A DNA stretch of 35,005 bases, taken from contig JABAZI010000084.1 of NCBI GenBank assembly GCA_018608545.1, forward strand, positions 1-35,005. Reading direction: 5' to 3'. Position numbers and translations under genes: made by a program. This DNA comes from Polaribacter sp. GTDB taxonomy: Bacteria > Bacteroidota > Bacteroidia > Flavobacteriales > Flavobacteriaceae. Within the stretch, counting starts at the first letter, position 1. Each line of letters opens with the position of its first letter. The notes beneath the pieces were generated by a model. The model did not search any database and was not told where the DNA came from. It saw only the letters and a program-made list of their open reading frames with translations. Below are positions 26,174 through 34,909 of this stretch, in pieces.

Positions 26174-26202
26174 AAAACTCTCGAAATTAGTTCGAGAGTT
26201 TT
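26174..26202 (-). terminator. Terminator of rpoD
   Basis: A perfect 12-bp inverted repeat (26174-26185 and 26191-26202, loop of 5) lies 22 bases past the rpoD stop. On the minus strand it runs into T bases. It separates rpoD from rpe. Confidence 0.88.
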
Positions 26203-26223
26203 ACACTTTTTATTTACACTAAA

Positions 26224-27087
26224 TTATCCAAGGTAAGTCATTAAAATCTTACTTCTAGAGGTGTGTTTTAGTCTTCTAATTGCTTTTTCTTTAATTTGAC
26301 GAACACGCTCACGTGTCAAATCAAATGTTTCTCCTATTTCTTCCAAGGTCATCGGTTGGTGCTCTCCGAGACCAAAATATAACTTTACAACATCTGCTTC
26401 TCTTGGAGTTAGAGTTTCTAAAGCTCTATTAATTTCGATTCTTAGCGATTCGTGTAGTAACTTTCTGTCTGGATTAGGAGATTCTCCCGAATTAAGAACG
26501 TCATATAAGTTAGAGTCTTCTCCTTCAATTAAAGGGGCATCCATAGATACGTGACGTCCAGAATTTTTCATTGATTCTTTTACGTCATTGACCGTCATGT
26601 CTAATTTCTTAGCAATTTCTTCAGCACTAGGAGGGCGCTCATTTTCTTGCTCTAAGAAAGCATACATTTTATTGATTTTGTTAATGGAACCAATTTTATT
26701 TAATGGTAAACGTACAATTCTAGATTGTTCTGCAAGTGCTTGTAGAATAGATTGACGAATCCACCAAACGGCATAAGATATAAATTTAAAACCCCTAGTT
26801 TCATCAAAACGTTTTGCAGCTTTTATCAATCCTAAGTTTCCTTCGTTTATTAGATCGGGTAGTGTTAATCCTTGGTTTTGGTATTGTTTGGCTACTGAGA
26901 CAACAAATCGTAAATTTGCTTTGGTTAATTTTTCTAACGCTCTTTGATCACCAGCTTTGATTAACTGTGCTAATTCTACTTCCTCATCAGCTGTAATTAA
27001 GTCTACTTTTCCTATTTCTTGAAGGTATTTGTCTAACGATGCAGTTTCTCTGTTGGTAACCTGCTTGGTAATTTTAAGTTGTCTCAT
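26224..27087 (-). CDS. rpoD: Primary sigma factor RpoD/SigA
   Basis: A 287-residue sigma-70 factor of the short Bacteroidota type, lacking the long region 1.1 and non-conserved insert of E. coli RpoD. Region 1.2 begins at [16 protein letters not shown], region 2 has [37 protein letters not shown] and the -10-reading helix [16 protein letters not shown], region 3 has [12 protein letters not shown], and region 4 ends in [26 protein letters not shown], the -35/-33-reading helix-turn-helix. It directs housekeeping transcription at the TAnnTTTG promoters seen in the window. It has its own terminator and is not overlapped by other genes, consistent with independent control. A clear promoter was not found in 27088-27286. 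Confidence 0.97.
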   Translation of the reverse strand: MRQLKITKQVTNRETASLDKYLQEIGKVDLITADEEVELAQLIKAGDQRALEKLTKANLRFVVSVAKQYQNQGLTLPDLINEGNLGLIKAAKRFDETRGFKFISYAVWWIRQSILQALAEQSRIVRLPLNKIGSINKINKMYAFLEQENERPPSAEEIAKKLDMTVNDVKESMKNSGRHVSMDAPLIEGEDSNLYDVLNSGESPNPDRKLLHESLRIEINRALETLTPREADVVKLYFGLGEHQPMTLEEIGETFDLTRERVRQIKEKAIRRLKHTSRSKILMTYLG

Positions 27088-27286
27088 CTAAATTATCTAT
27101 AACTGTTGAAAAGGTTTATTTAGGGGTTACATATAGTTATACGTGAGAGAGCAATAAAATGTTACAAAATCCTCATTTTTATTTAAACAGAGCAACTTTT
27201 TTCTTGTGGTTCTCTTTTTTTGAATAAGGTCAGATACATATTTTTTATAATTTAAGGGGGTTAAAAAGACAATTACAATGTAGTTC

Positions 27287-27316
27287 AAAAAAAAAGAGAC
27301 CCTTTAAATGGTCTCT
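27287..27316 (-). terminator. Terminator of the deoxynucleoside kinase gene
   Basis: AGAGACC (27295-27301) pairs with GGTCTCT (27310-27316) around an 8-base loop. On the minus strand it runs into the complement of the A run at 27287-27295, giving a T tract. It lies 21 bases after the kinase stop. Confidence 0.82.
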
Positions 27317-27337
27317 CCGAATTTGTAGATTTTTTTT

Positions 27338-27952
27338 CTAAAAAAGCCCATTTATTTGAGCGTCTATTCGATCAATGATATAACCTAAATCTTCTTGGTT
27401 GTCAACAAAATCAAGCTTATCTACATCAATGATTAATAATTTCCCCTTCGTATAGGTAGATACCCAGGCTTCATAACGTTCGTTTAATCTGCTTAGATAA
27501 TCAATGCTAATAGAGTTTTCGTATTCTCTACCTCGTTTGTGAATTTGCCCGACTAACGTGGCGATATCTGCACGGAGATAGATCAATAAATCTGGAGGGG
27601 TTACTAAGTTTTCCATTAAATTAAATAAAGAACTGTAATTGCCATAATCTCTATTTGTCATGAGCCCCATTGCATGTAAATTGGGGGCAAAAATATGAGC
27701 ATCTTCGTAAATTGTTCTGTCTTGAATAATATCTTTCCCAGATTCTCTTAATTCTAAAATTTGACGAAATCGACTATTCAAGAAAAAGACTTGAAGATTA
27801 AAAGACCAACGCTCCATTTCTGCATAAAAATCATCTAAATAAGGATTTTCGTCAACAGCTTCATAATGAGGTTTCCATTTATAATGTTTGGCTAATAGTT
27901 TGGTTAGTGTGGTTTTACCAGCACCAATATTTCCTGCAATTGCAATGTGCAT
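27338..27952 (-). CDS. Deoxynucleoside kinase
   Basis: A 204-residue cytoplasmic P-loop kinase of the dNK family (deoxyadenosine/deoxyguanosine kinase type). The P-loop GNIGAGKT is at residues 7-14, followed by YEAVDENPYLDDFYAEMERWSFNLQVFFLNSR, which shapes the nucleoside pocket, IIQDRTIYEDAHIFA (a DRS-like motif with Thr in place of Ser), LIYLRAD and RGREYE (LID arginines). It phosphorylates salvaged deoxynucleosides. The nearest upstream -7-like element is TATCTTTA on the minus strand at 27991-27984, one base off consensus. The sugar specificity beyond deoxynucleosides cannot be told. Confidence 0.92.
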   Translation of the reverse strand: MHIAIAGNIGAGKTTLTKLLAKHYKWKPHYEAVDENPYLDDFYAEMERWSFNLQVFFLNSRFRQILELRESGKDIIQDRTIYEDAHIFAPNLHAMGLMTNRDYGNYSSLFNLMENLVTPPDLLIYLRADIATLVGQIHKRGREYENSISIDYLSRLNERYEAWVSTYTKGKLLIIDVDKLDFVDNQEDLGYIIDRIDAQINGLF

Positions 27953-28017
27953 ATTTTTAAATTGTAGAGATTAAATCGGGCACTAAAGATAATTAAAAAT
28001 TTAGTAATCTAACCGAA

Positions 28018-28695
28018 CTAAATTATAAGTTTATACCCAACGCTTCTAATGTTAACAATTTTAATAGTTGGATCTTTGGAGAGTTTTTTTCTCAATTTAC
28101 TGATAAATACATCCATACTTCTAGAAGAAAAGAAATCATCATTTCCCCAAAGTTTTTTTAAAATAAAAGAACGATCTAGAATTTCGTTTCGTTTTTCGGA
28201 TAAGTAAAACAATAATTGTGATTCTCTGTGAGTTAGCATTATTGTTTCGTTAGCGAGAAGCAGTTCTTGTTTTGTGTAATTAAAAATATAGGCACCAATT
28301 CCAATCTTATCCTTGTCTTTGTTCATTTTACTACGATCCAAAAGTGCCTTCATTCTAACAATTAGTTCTTCCATAGAAAAGGGTTTCTTCAAATAATCAT
28401 TTCCACCATATTCAAAACCATCCAATACATCTTTTGTTTGAGATTTAGCGGTTAAAAAAATAATGGGAATAGTAGTATTTTGCTCTCGTATTTCTTTTGC
28501 CAACGTAAAACCATCTTTCTTAGGCATCATTACATCCAACACTAATATGTCTGGATTTTTTTTGAGATAATAGTCATATGCAATCTCACCGTTAACAGCA
28601 TGATAAACAACAAAACCTCTGGTTTCAAGACTTTCTTTGAGAATTTGTCCCAAACTAGGCTCATCCTCTGCTAAAACAATTTTTATATTACTCAT
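28018..28695 (-). CDS. OmpR-family response regulator
   Basis: A 225-residue regulator: receiver domain (about 1-118) with acidic pocket Glu10/Asp11, phospho-acceptor Asp54 in LVLDVMMPKKDG, Thr in IFLTAKS and Lys in YLKKPFS. It is followed by a winged-helix DNA-binding domain (about 128-225) with THRESQLLFYL and RSMDVFISKLRKKL. It overlaps the kinase gene by 8 bases and is transcribed with it. The pair resembles the Bacteroidota RprX/RprY system. It probably controls the divergent GLPGLI operon through the TTAAC boxes at 30186-30210 (inference). Confidence 0.95.
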   Translation of the reverse strand: MSNIKIVLAEDEPSLGQILKESLETRGFVVYHAVNGEIAYDYYLKKNPDILVLDVMMPKKDGFTLAKEIREQNTTIPIIFLTAKSQTKDVLDGFEYGGNDYLKKPFSMEELIVRMKALLDRSKMNKDKDKIGIGAYIFNYTKQELLLANETIMLTHRESQLLFYLSEKRNEILDRSFILKKLWGNDDFFSSRSMDVFISKLRKKLSKDPTIKIVNIRSVGYKLII

Positions 28696-30145
28696 TAGGA
28701 ATTAGTAATTTAAAGGTGGTCTTTTCAAAATTTGATAAAACGGTAATTTCACCACCATGTTTTTCAATTATTTTGTGTGTGTAATACAACCCAATTCCAA
28801 AGCCTTTTACATCATGAGTATTTCCCTTAGGAACTCTATAAAACTTATCAAAAATTCGTTCTTGTTGGTTCTTTTCAATTCCATCTCCATTGTCAGTAAC
28901 AGATATCTCTACTGTATTTAACATAGAAGTAAGAGTCACTTCAAGACGGTTTCCACCATATTTAACTGCATTGTCTATTACGTTTGAGATGGCGTTTTCA
29001 AAATGAAATGGATCTATCTCTAAAATTATAGCATCTGTATTAGTTGTAAAATTGATCTTTTTTTTGGTTAATAGTTCGTGTTTTTTTACAATTTTAAAAA
29101 TCAAATCAACGAGGTTGCTAGGTTCCTTTTGTAGCATCAAATTTTCAGAATCTAGAGTGGCTGTCTCTAATAATTTTTCAACCATTTGATGTAATTTTTT
29201 TAATTGTAAGGCCGAAATGGCGGCATATTGTTTCGTTTTTTCTCTATCGTTTATTACGTTAAAATTTTCAATAGCTTCTATAGCTGTTGAAATTGTTGCT
29301 ATGGGAGTTTTAAACTCATGGGTAATATTATTGATCAAATCATTTTTAATCTCAGACAGTTGTTTTTGTTTTTTGATAATACGAAACAAGTAAAACAATG
29401 AGCTAATAATCGTGAGAGATAATATCAATGATAGAAAAATTTCTGTAGCGCTTTTTTTCAAGGCAATTAGTGTCGGATCTTGATAGTAAATTCGCAAACT
29501 TTGATTTGGTCTCAAAAAGGTAGATTTTGATTTTAAAAACAAGGTTAATTTTTTTTGATTCTTTTCTAGGCTTCCTCCAGTTTTTATATCATTTTCATAA
29601 TAGCTTAAATAATTTCGAGTATGGAGTCCTTTACTGATGAGTTTTTGATTTAAAATCGAATCTAATTTGTTAAAGTCAATGAGGTCATTTGTTAAGGCAA
29701 CTACTACCGATTGAAGGCCTTTGATTAATTTCAAGCTATCTGCTTTTATATTTTTTAATACTTTTTTAACCTGTTTAGGTAAATTTCTTTTACTTTTTGT
29801 TGTGTGAATGTTTATTAAAGAATCCAGTTGTCTGGGAGCTTTAAAATCTGCTGTAATACTAATATTAAATTTTGAATTTGGGTTTGAAATATTACTCCTT
29901 AAAATATTTTTAAAAATATTTTTTTTATCGATGCTATCTTGATTGACAATTGCAAAAAAATTATTTTTAGAAATGGTGGTATAGTATTCATCAATAGCAA
30001 TGTCTAGACTGGTCTGAATTTCATTTTTAACTCGCTGTTTGTTTTCTAAGTAGTTATTGTAATTCCAATACAACTGAACCGATATCGTTAAAACGATCGT
30101 AACAGTGATAGAATATAAAATCCAGTGATGTTTTTTTGTATTCAT
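28688..30145 (-). CDS. Sensor histidine kinase
   Basis: A 485-residue membrane kinase. The first membrane helix is at about residues 8-28, a periplasmic sensor of about 200 residues follows, a second helix is at about 236-256, then HisKA with phospho-acceptor His276 in NNITHEFKTP, and the HATPase domain with ENAISNVIDNAVKYGG, DNGDGI and GFGIGLYY. No HAMP domain is evident. It is the first gene of the pair and overlaps the response regulator by 8 bases. The signal is unknown; the position beside envelope genes suggests an envelope or surface-lipid/protein signal (inference). Confidence 0.95.
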   Translation of the reverse strand: MNTKKHHWILYSITVTIVLTISVQLYWNYNNYLENKQRVKNEIQTSLDIAIDEYYTTISKNNFFAIVNQDSIDKKNIFKNILRSNISNPNSKFNISITADFKAPRQLDSLINIHTTKSKRNLPKQVKKVLKNIKADSLKLIKGLQSVVVALTNDLIDFNKLDSILNQKLISKGLHTRNYLSYYENDIKTGGSLEKNQKKLTLFLKSKSTFLRPNQSLRIYYQDPTLIALKKSATEIFLSLILSLTIISSLFYLFRIIKKQKQLSEIKNDLINNITHEFKTPIATISTAIEAIENFNVINDREKTKQYAAISALQLKKLHQMVEKLLETATLDSENLMLQKEPSNLVDLIFKIVKKHELLTKKKINFTTNTDAIILEIDPFHFENAISNVIDNAVKYGGNRLEVTLTSMLNTVEISVTDNGDGIEKNQQERIFDKFYRVPKGNTHDVKGFGIGLYYTHKIIEKHGGEITVLSNFEKTTFKLLIPNE

Positions 30146-30185
30146 AGTTCAAAAGTAAGTAGTTCATTTGTAATAAAATAATGGC

Positions 30186-30240
30186 TTAACAAACGTTAAC
30201 AATCATTAACGCTATGTATCAGATTTATAAATCATCTTTG
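30186..30240 (+). promoter_or_regulatory. Triple TTAAC direct repeat and -7 element before first GLPGLI gene
   Basis: TTAAC occurs at 30186, 30196 and 30206, an exact 10-bp period that places all copies on one helix face, as expected for tandem OmpR-type dimers. Downstream, CATCTTTG (30233-30240) differs by one base from TAnnTTTG and lies 26 bases before the start at 30266. It lies in the 120-base space shared with the kinase gene. Binding by the neighbouring response regulator is inference. Confidence 0.5.
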
Positions 30241-30265
30241 TTGCATCATTAAAAATATAAAATCG

Positions 30266-31111
30266 ATGAAAATTAAAATTTTTATTTTGACTTTGTTTGT
30301 TTCAGGGTCTCTTTTAGCGCAAAATTTTTCAGGGAGAGCTACTTATAAAACTCACCGAAAATCTCCTTCAATGCAATTAGACAGCATTTCTATGCCTGGT
30401 GATCCTGCAATGCAAGAAAAATTACAAGCACAATTTGAGGCACAAATGAGGAAAATGTTTCAAAAGACATTTATACTAGATTTCACCAGGGCAGAGTCTA
30501 TGTATAAAGAGGAGCAAGTTCTCGATGCACCCAAAGTGCCCCAGCAAAATGGTTTAATGGTCATTATTGAGGGGGGATCAGGAAGTTCGGAAGAATTTTA
30601 TAAAAACCTCAATGAGCAAAGAATCACCAATAAAAAGGAATTAATGGGTAAAGTATTTTTAATTAAAGATAATTTTATTGAATATGATTGGGAGTTAACA
30701 GGTGAAACAAAAAATATAGGAATCTATACTTGTTATAAGGCTGTCTTTGAAAAAGAAGAAGATACTATTGAATTAGATTTTGTAGATGGTGAAATGCAGG
30801 AGATAAATAAAACAAAAAAAACAACTGTTATTGCATGGTATACTCCAAATATTCCAATTAGTAATGGTCCCGGTAATTATGGTGGTTTGCCAGGATTGAT
30901 TTTAGAAGTAAATGACGACGGTTTAACAATTGTATGTACCGAAGTAGTTTTGAATCCTTCAGAAACAATCGTTATCAAAGCGCCTTCAAAAGGAAAACAA
31001 GTTACCCAAAAGAAGTTTGAAGAAATTTCGATAGAAAAATCCAAAGAATTGATGAACCGTTTCAAAAGTAGAGATGGCGGCAGCGCTTTTGAAATTCAAA
31101 TAGGTGGATAA
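30266..31111 (+). CDS. GLPGLI family protein
   Basis: A 281-residue exported protein: signal peptide to about residue 18 (SLLAQ), then an N-terminal region rich in Met and charged residues, then the family signature: TCYKA near residue 155, AWYTPNIPISNGPGNYGG, GLPGL at residues 207-211, LILEVND and a final TIVCTEV strand. The family is named for this motif; its biochemical function is unknown, and it is found in Bacteroidota beside TonB-dependent receptors, as here. It is one of two copies in the operon and divergent from the two-component genes. Confidence 0.95.
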   Translation: MKIKIFILTLFVSGSLLAQNFSGRATYKTHRKSPSMQLDSISMPGDPAMQEKLQAQFEAQMRKMFQKTFILDFTRAESMYKEEQVLDAPKVPQQNGLMVIIEGGSGSSEEFYKNLNEQRITNKKELMGKVFLIKDNFIEYDWELTGETKNIGIYTCYKAVFEKEEDTIELDFVDGEMQEINKTKKTTVIAWYTPNIPISNGPGNYGGLPGLILEVNDDGLTIVCTEVVLNPSETIVIKAPSKGKQVTQKKFEEISIEKSKELMNRFKSRDGGSAFEIQIGG

Positions 31112-31165
31112 TAGGTAGTTTAACGTTTAAGTTTTTGTCAAGCGTTATTAAAAAAAAATAAACTT

Positions 31166-31211
31166 TTAAGTTTTTTTTAAGTCTTTTAATTTTCTTTTAA
31201 AACTATTTTTG
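31166..31211 (+). promoter_or_regulatory. Phased TTAA boxes and -7 element before second GLPGLI gene
   Basis: TTAA boxes start at 31166, 31177, 31186 and 31197 (spacing 11, 9, 11), followed by an exact -7 consensus TATTTTTG at 31204-31211, 27 bases before the ATG. This is almost the same distance as before the first GLPGLI gene. The boxes are more degenerate than at 30186, so control by the same regulator is tentative. Confidence 0.4.
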
Positions 31212-31237
31212 TTTGAAAATAACTGAATTTAAAAATT

Positions 31238-32059
31238 ATGAAACAAATAATCATTCTAGCAATACTTTTGTTTAGTGTTGTAACTTTTTCACAAAATAAT
31301 TTTCAAGGGAAAGCAACGTACATGTCAAAAACTACCATGGATATGAGTAGGTACGATAAAATGTCTGAACAACAAAAGAAACAAATGATGGCTCGTTTTA
31401 AGAGTTTTTTAGAAAAAACGTACACGTTAAGTTTTAATAAAACAACTTCTTCTTTCAGAGAAAATGTTCAGTTAGAAGGACCAGGAGCTTCAGGACCAAG
31501 TTGGTCAAGAAGTAACGGACAGGGTTCTATTTATAAGAATGTTTCAGAAAAAAACATGATAGAAGATGTAGAAATGTTTAGTAAAAGGTTTCTAGTGTCA
31601 GAAAAGATGGAACCGCTTCAATGGGAATTAGGAATGGAAACCAAGAAAATTGGAAATTACACCTGTTACAAGGCAACTCTAGTCAAGGAAGATACCAAAG
31701 TAGACTGGGGAAGTATTTTTAGTAGAAGTAGAAAAAACAAGAAAAAAGATTCTACTGCAGTTGCTGAAAAGCCAGCAAAAAAGATGCTAACAGTTACGGC
31801 GTGGTATACACCTCAAATTCCAGTTAGTTCTGGACCAGATGTATATTGGGGTTTACCAGGTTTAATTTTAGAGTTAAATGCAGGTAGAACAACGATGTTG
31901 TGTACGGAGGTAGCTATTAACTCTGAAGAGTCAATAAAAATCAAAGAACCTGCAAAAGGAAAAAAAGTGACTAGAGATGAATACACGGACATCGTGAAAG
32001 TAAAAACTCAGGAATTAAAAGAGCGTTTTAAAAACAGAGGTAATCGCGGAAGAAAATAA
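31238..32059 (+). CDS. GLPGLI family protein (second copy)
   Basis: A 273-residue paralogue of the previous gene: signal peptide ending about residue 18 (TFSQ), Met-rich N-terminal part (MDMSRYDKMSEQQKKQMMAR), TCYKA, AWYTPQIPVSSGPDVYW, GLPGL at residues 205-209, LILELN and MLCTEV. A Lys-rich insert (about 165-185) and a basic Arg/Gly-rich tail distinguish it. It has its own -7 element at 31204 but is probably also reached by read-through from the first copy. It is followed after 42 bases by the outer-membrane barrel gene. Function unknown; likely acts with that barrel. Confidence 0.95.
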   Translation: MKQIIILAILLFSVVTFSQNNFQGKATYMSKTTMDMSRYDKMSEQQKKQMMARFKSFLEKTYTLSFNKTTSSFRENVQLEGPGASGPSWSRSNGQGSIYKNVSEKNMIEDVEMFSKRFLVSEKMEPLQWELGMETKKIGNYTCYKATLVKEDTKVDWGSIFSRSRKNKKKDSTAVAEKPAKKMLTVTAWYTPQIPVSSGPDVYWGLPGLILELNAGRTTMLCTEVAINSEESIKIKEPAKGKKVTRDEYTDIVKVKTQELKERFKNRGNRGRK

Positions 32060-32101
32060 ACAAAAATTATATTTTACCTTGAATACTTAATCAAATTATA
32101 A

Positions 32102-34858
32102 ATGAAAAAAATAGGATTTATTTTTATGTTGTTGGTCTCTTGGACTTCCTTTTCACAAGTGCAATTAACGGGTGTTGTGAAAGATTCGATTGGAACACCG
32201 CTAGAAATGGCAAATGTTATCGCATTAGATACCGTAGCCAAAAGAATTGTTTCTTTTGGTTTTACAGATGCAAAAGGGAATTTTAAATTAGATTTAAAAA
32301 GGAATACTACCTACAATGTTAAAATTAGTTACATAGGATATTCAGAAATTAGTAAATTTATTGAAACGAAGGAATCAAATCAATCATTCAATTTCACGAT
32401 GAATGAAGATAAAATGTTAGACGGTATTAGTATTGTTTCTAAAATGCCAGTAATTGTTAGAGGAGATACCATCATTTACAATGCGGATTCCTTTAAAAAT
32501 GGATCTGAACGAAAGTTAGAAGATGTTTTAAAGAAATTACCGGGTGTAGAAATTAATGATGCAGGTGAAATTGAAGTTGAGGGAAAAGCAGTTGAAAAAA
32601 TCACTGTAGATGGTAAGGATTTCTTTAGTGGTGATACAAAATTAGCCTCTAAAAATATTCCTTCCAATGCGGTAGATAAAATTCAGGTTTTAAGAAATTA
32701 TTCGAGTGTAAACCAGTTGAGTGGTGTTCAAAACAACCAGGATAGGGTTGCTATTAATATCAAATTAAAAGAAGGTAAAAAGAATTTTTGGTTCGGAGAT
32801 GTCCTAGCAGGTGCAGGATCAACCCCAAATGAATCTCTGTATCTTTTTCAACCCAAATTATTTTACTATACCCCGAAATACACCCTAAATGTGATTGGTG
32901 ATGTAAACAATTTAGGTGAAGTTGTTCTGGGGAGAAATGATCTTAGAGGATTTAGTGGCGGTTTTGTCAGCGAAAGTCCCTCTAACGGAACAAATATTAA
33001 TCTTGCCAGTGCAGGAATAGGCTTTCTCTCAGCAAATACAAGAAATGCCAATAGAATTGAAACGAAACTATCTGCCTTAAATTTTAGTTATTCTCCAAAT
33101 CCTAAATTAGATTTAAGTGGTTTTTTAATTTGGTCTTCCAATAAAAATGGGCAAAAAAACAGAAATTTGATTGACTATACAAATCCGAACATACCAGATG
33201 ATGTTACAGAAAGCACTACAGATCAAACAAGTAATACTGGTCTAGTGAAACTTGGGAGTATCTATAGGAAAAATATAAACAACCAAATGAATTATGATTT
33301 TATTGGTCGTTTTTCAAATGAATTTAGAACTGACAATACAAGTTCTCAAGTTGTTGGTAACAATATAATTGAAAAGGAAAATGCTACCCCTTTTAGAATT
33401 AACCAAAATTTAAGTTATTTCTATACCGCCACTGAAAAAAGTATTTTTGCCTTAGAAGTGCAACATTTATTTCAAGATGAAGATCCTTTTTATGCTGCTT
33501 CCTTAGAAAATAATCCAAGTAGTGACCTAGACGGATTTGATCCTGTTGCGGAAGAGTTAGGTTTTGAGACCAATGTGCAACACTATTTATTCAATCAAGA
33601 TAGAAGCGTAAAATCAAATCAATTAGATGCAAAATTAGACTACTATTATATTTTAAATCAAAAAAGTAATTTAAATTTTGTGGGTGGATCTATCTTGAGT
33701 AAGCAAAATTTTGATTCTAGGTTCTATCAGATTTTAGATAATAACTCAGAATTTGAACCAAATCCAACTATTCCAGGAATTGCGAATACCAATACAGCGA
33801 ACGACACAGAATACAATTTTACAGATATTTATGCAGGTTTACGTTATCGATTAAAAACTGGAATTTTTACGTTTACACCGGGGTTTACTGCCCATGCATA
33901 CAGTATCAACAATACTCAATTTGGAGGCTCAAAAATGTATGAAGATAGTTTTCATAAATTCTTACCAGAGTTTGAAACGATTGCTCAGTTTAAAAGAAGC
34001 GAGAGCCTAACCTTTCGATATAAGCAAGAGGTTAATTTTACGGATGTAAATCAACTAGCTGAAGGTTTAGTTGCCAACAGTTATAATAATTTCTTCTATG
34101 GTAACAACAATCTAATGAATGGTACAAATCAAAGTACATCATTAAATTACAGCAATTTTAATTTATACAATGGAACGAGTATGTTTGCTCTTTTACAACA
34201 CACGAAATCTATTGACCAAATTGGGAGTATAGCCAATTTCATTCGTGGTTCCAATGTGTCTACACGTACAAACCAAAACTTACCTTTCGATACTGAAAGT
34301 ATACTTGCGATAGCTAGTTTTAGTAAAACGTTCAAAAAAATAAGAACAAAAATTTCGGGGAATTATAATAAAAATAGAAGTTATCAATTCTTCGGAGACA
34401 ACCAGAACAAAATACAAACCAATTCGTATTCTATAAGACCTTCTATAAATACTAATTTTACAAAAGCTCCAAACATCACTTTACGGTATAATATGTCGTT
34501 TAACGATCAAGATATTACCAGTTTGTTAAATAGCACTACAACGAATTTTAAATCAGCAACCATTGCGCCTTCTATTAGTTTTGATGCGTATATTTGGAAC
34601 TCTTTGACCGTAAGAACAGATTATAAGTATACTGAAGTAAGGCAAGAAGGTGAGGTTCAAAATTCTTTTGATGTGCTAAACTTTACAATGGGATATCGAA
34701 AAGATAGAGATGCAAAGTGGGAGTATGAATTGGAAGGGAGTAACTTATTAGGTACAGATTCTTTAACGAGTGTTAATATTGGGAATATCTCTAACAATAT
34801 TAGAGAAACATTTGTGCTACCAAGGTTGATAAGCCTTAGGGTGCGCTACCAACTTTAA
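32102..34858 (+). CDS. TonB-dependent-receptor-like outer membrane beta-barrel protein
   Basis: A 918-residue outer-membrane protein. A signal peptide (about 1-18) is followed by a CarboxypepD_reg-like N-terminal beta-sandwich (about 20-100, LTGVVKDSIGTPLEMANV and FGFTDAKGNFKL), a plug-like domain with LEDVLKKLPGVEINDAGEIEVEGKAV (about 140-165) and a long aromatic-rich barrel of alternating strands to the end at RVRYQL. No TonB box is obvious. It belongs to the GLPGLI-associated OMP_b-brl/TonB-receptor-like group, not to SusC with a SusD partner. The transported or secreted substrate is unknown. It shares the transcript of the GLPGLI genes and ends at a strong hairpin. Confidence 0.92.
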   Translation: MKKIGFIFMLLVSWTSFSQVQLTGVVKDSIGTPLEMANVIALDTVAKRIVSFGFTDAKGNFKLDLKRNTTYNVKISYIGYSEISKFIETKESNQSFNFTMNEDKMLDGISIVSKMPVIVRGDTIIYNADSFKNGSERKLEDVLKKLPGVEINDAGEIEVEGKAVEKITVDGKDFFSGDTKLASKNIPSNAVDKIQVLRNYSSVNQLSGVQNNQDRVAINIKLKEGKKNFWFGDVLAGAGSTPNESLYLFQPKLFYYTPKYTLNVIGDVNNLGEVVLGRNDLRGFSGGFVSESPSNGTNINLASAGIGFLSANTRNANRIETKLSALNFSYSPNPKLDLSGFLIWSSNKNGQKNRNLIDYTNPNIPDDVTESTTDQTSNTGLVKLGSIYRKNINNQMNYDFIGRFSNEFRTDNTSSQVVGNNIIEKENATPFRINQNLSYFYTATEKSIFALEVQHLFQDEDPFYAASLENNPSSDLDGFDPVAEELGFETNVQHYLFNQDRSVKSNQLDAKLDYYYILNQKSNLNFVGGSILSKQNFDSRFYQILDNNSEFEPNPTIPGIANTNTANDTEYNFTDIYAGLRYRLKTGIFTFTPGFTAHAYSINNTQFGGSKMYEDSFHKFLPEFETIAQFKRSESLTFRYKQEVNFTDVNQLAEGLVANSYNNFFYGNNNLMNGTNQSTSLNYSNFNLYNGTSMFALLQHTKSIDQIGSIANFIRGSNVSTRTNQNLPFDTESILAIASFSKTFKKIRTKISGNYNKNRSYQFFGDNQNKIQTNSYSIRPSINTNFTKAPNITLRYNMSFNDQDITSLLNSTTTNFKSATIAPSISFDAYIWNSLTVRTDYKYTEVRQEGEVQNSFDVLNFTMGYRKDRDAKWEYELEGSNLLGTDSLTSVNIGNISNNIRETFVLPRLISLRVRYQL

Positions 34859-34872
34859 TCATCACAAAATAG

Positions 34873-34909
34873 CTAAAAAAAGACGCAATAATTTTGCGTC
34901 TTTTTTTAG
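34873..34909 (+). terminator. Bidirectional terminator at the end of the GLPGLI operon
   Basis: A perfect 16-bp inverted repeat (34873-34888 and 34894-34909) with a 5-base TAATT loop lies 15 bases after the barrel stop; its arms contain seven A and seven T, so it can act in both directions. The remaining bases to 35005 hold nothing I can support. Confidence 0.92.

Noticed and set aside
30150..30157. TACTTTTG on the minus strand as the kinase promoter
   Set aside because: It matches the -7 consensus but lies only 5 bases from the start codon with no -33 partner; it would imply a leaderless transcript, so it is not listed as a feature.
30186..30210. TTAAC repeats as a CRISPR array
   Set aside because: Units are 5 bases with 5-base gaps; no CRISPR-sized repeats, spacers or cas genes are present.
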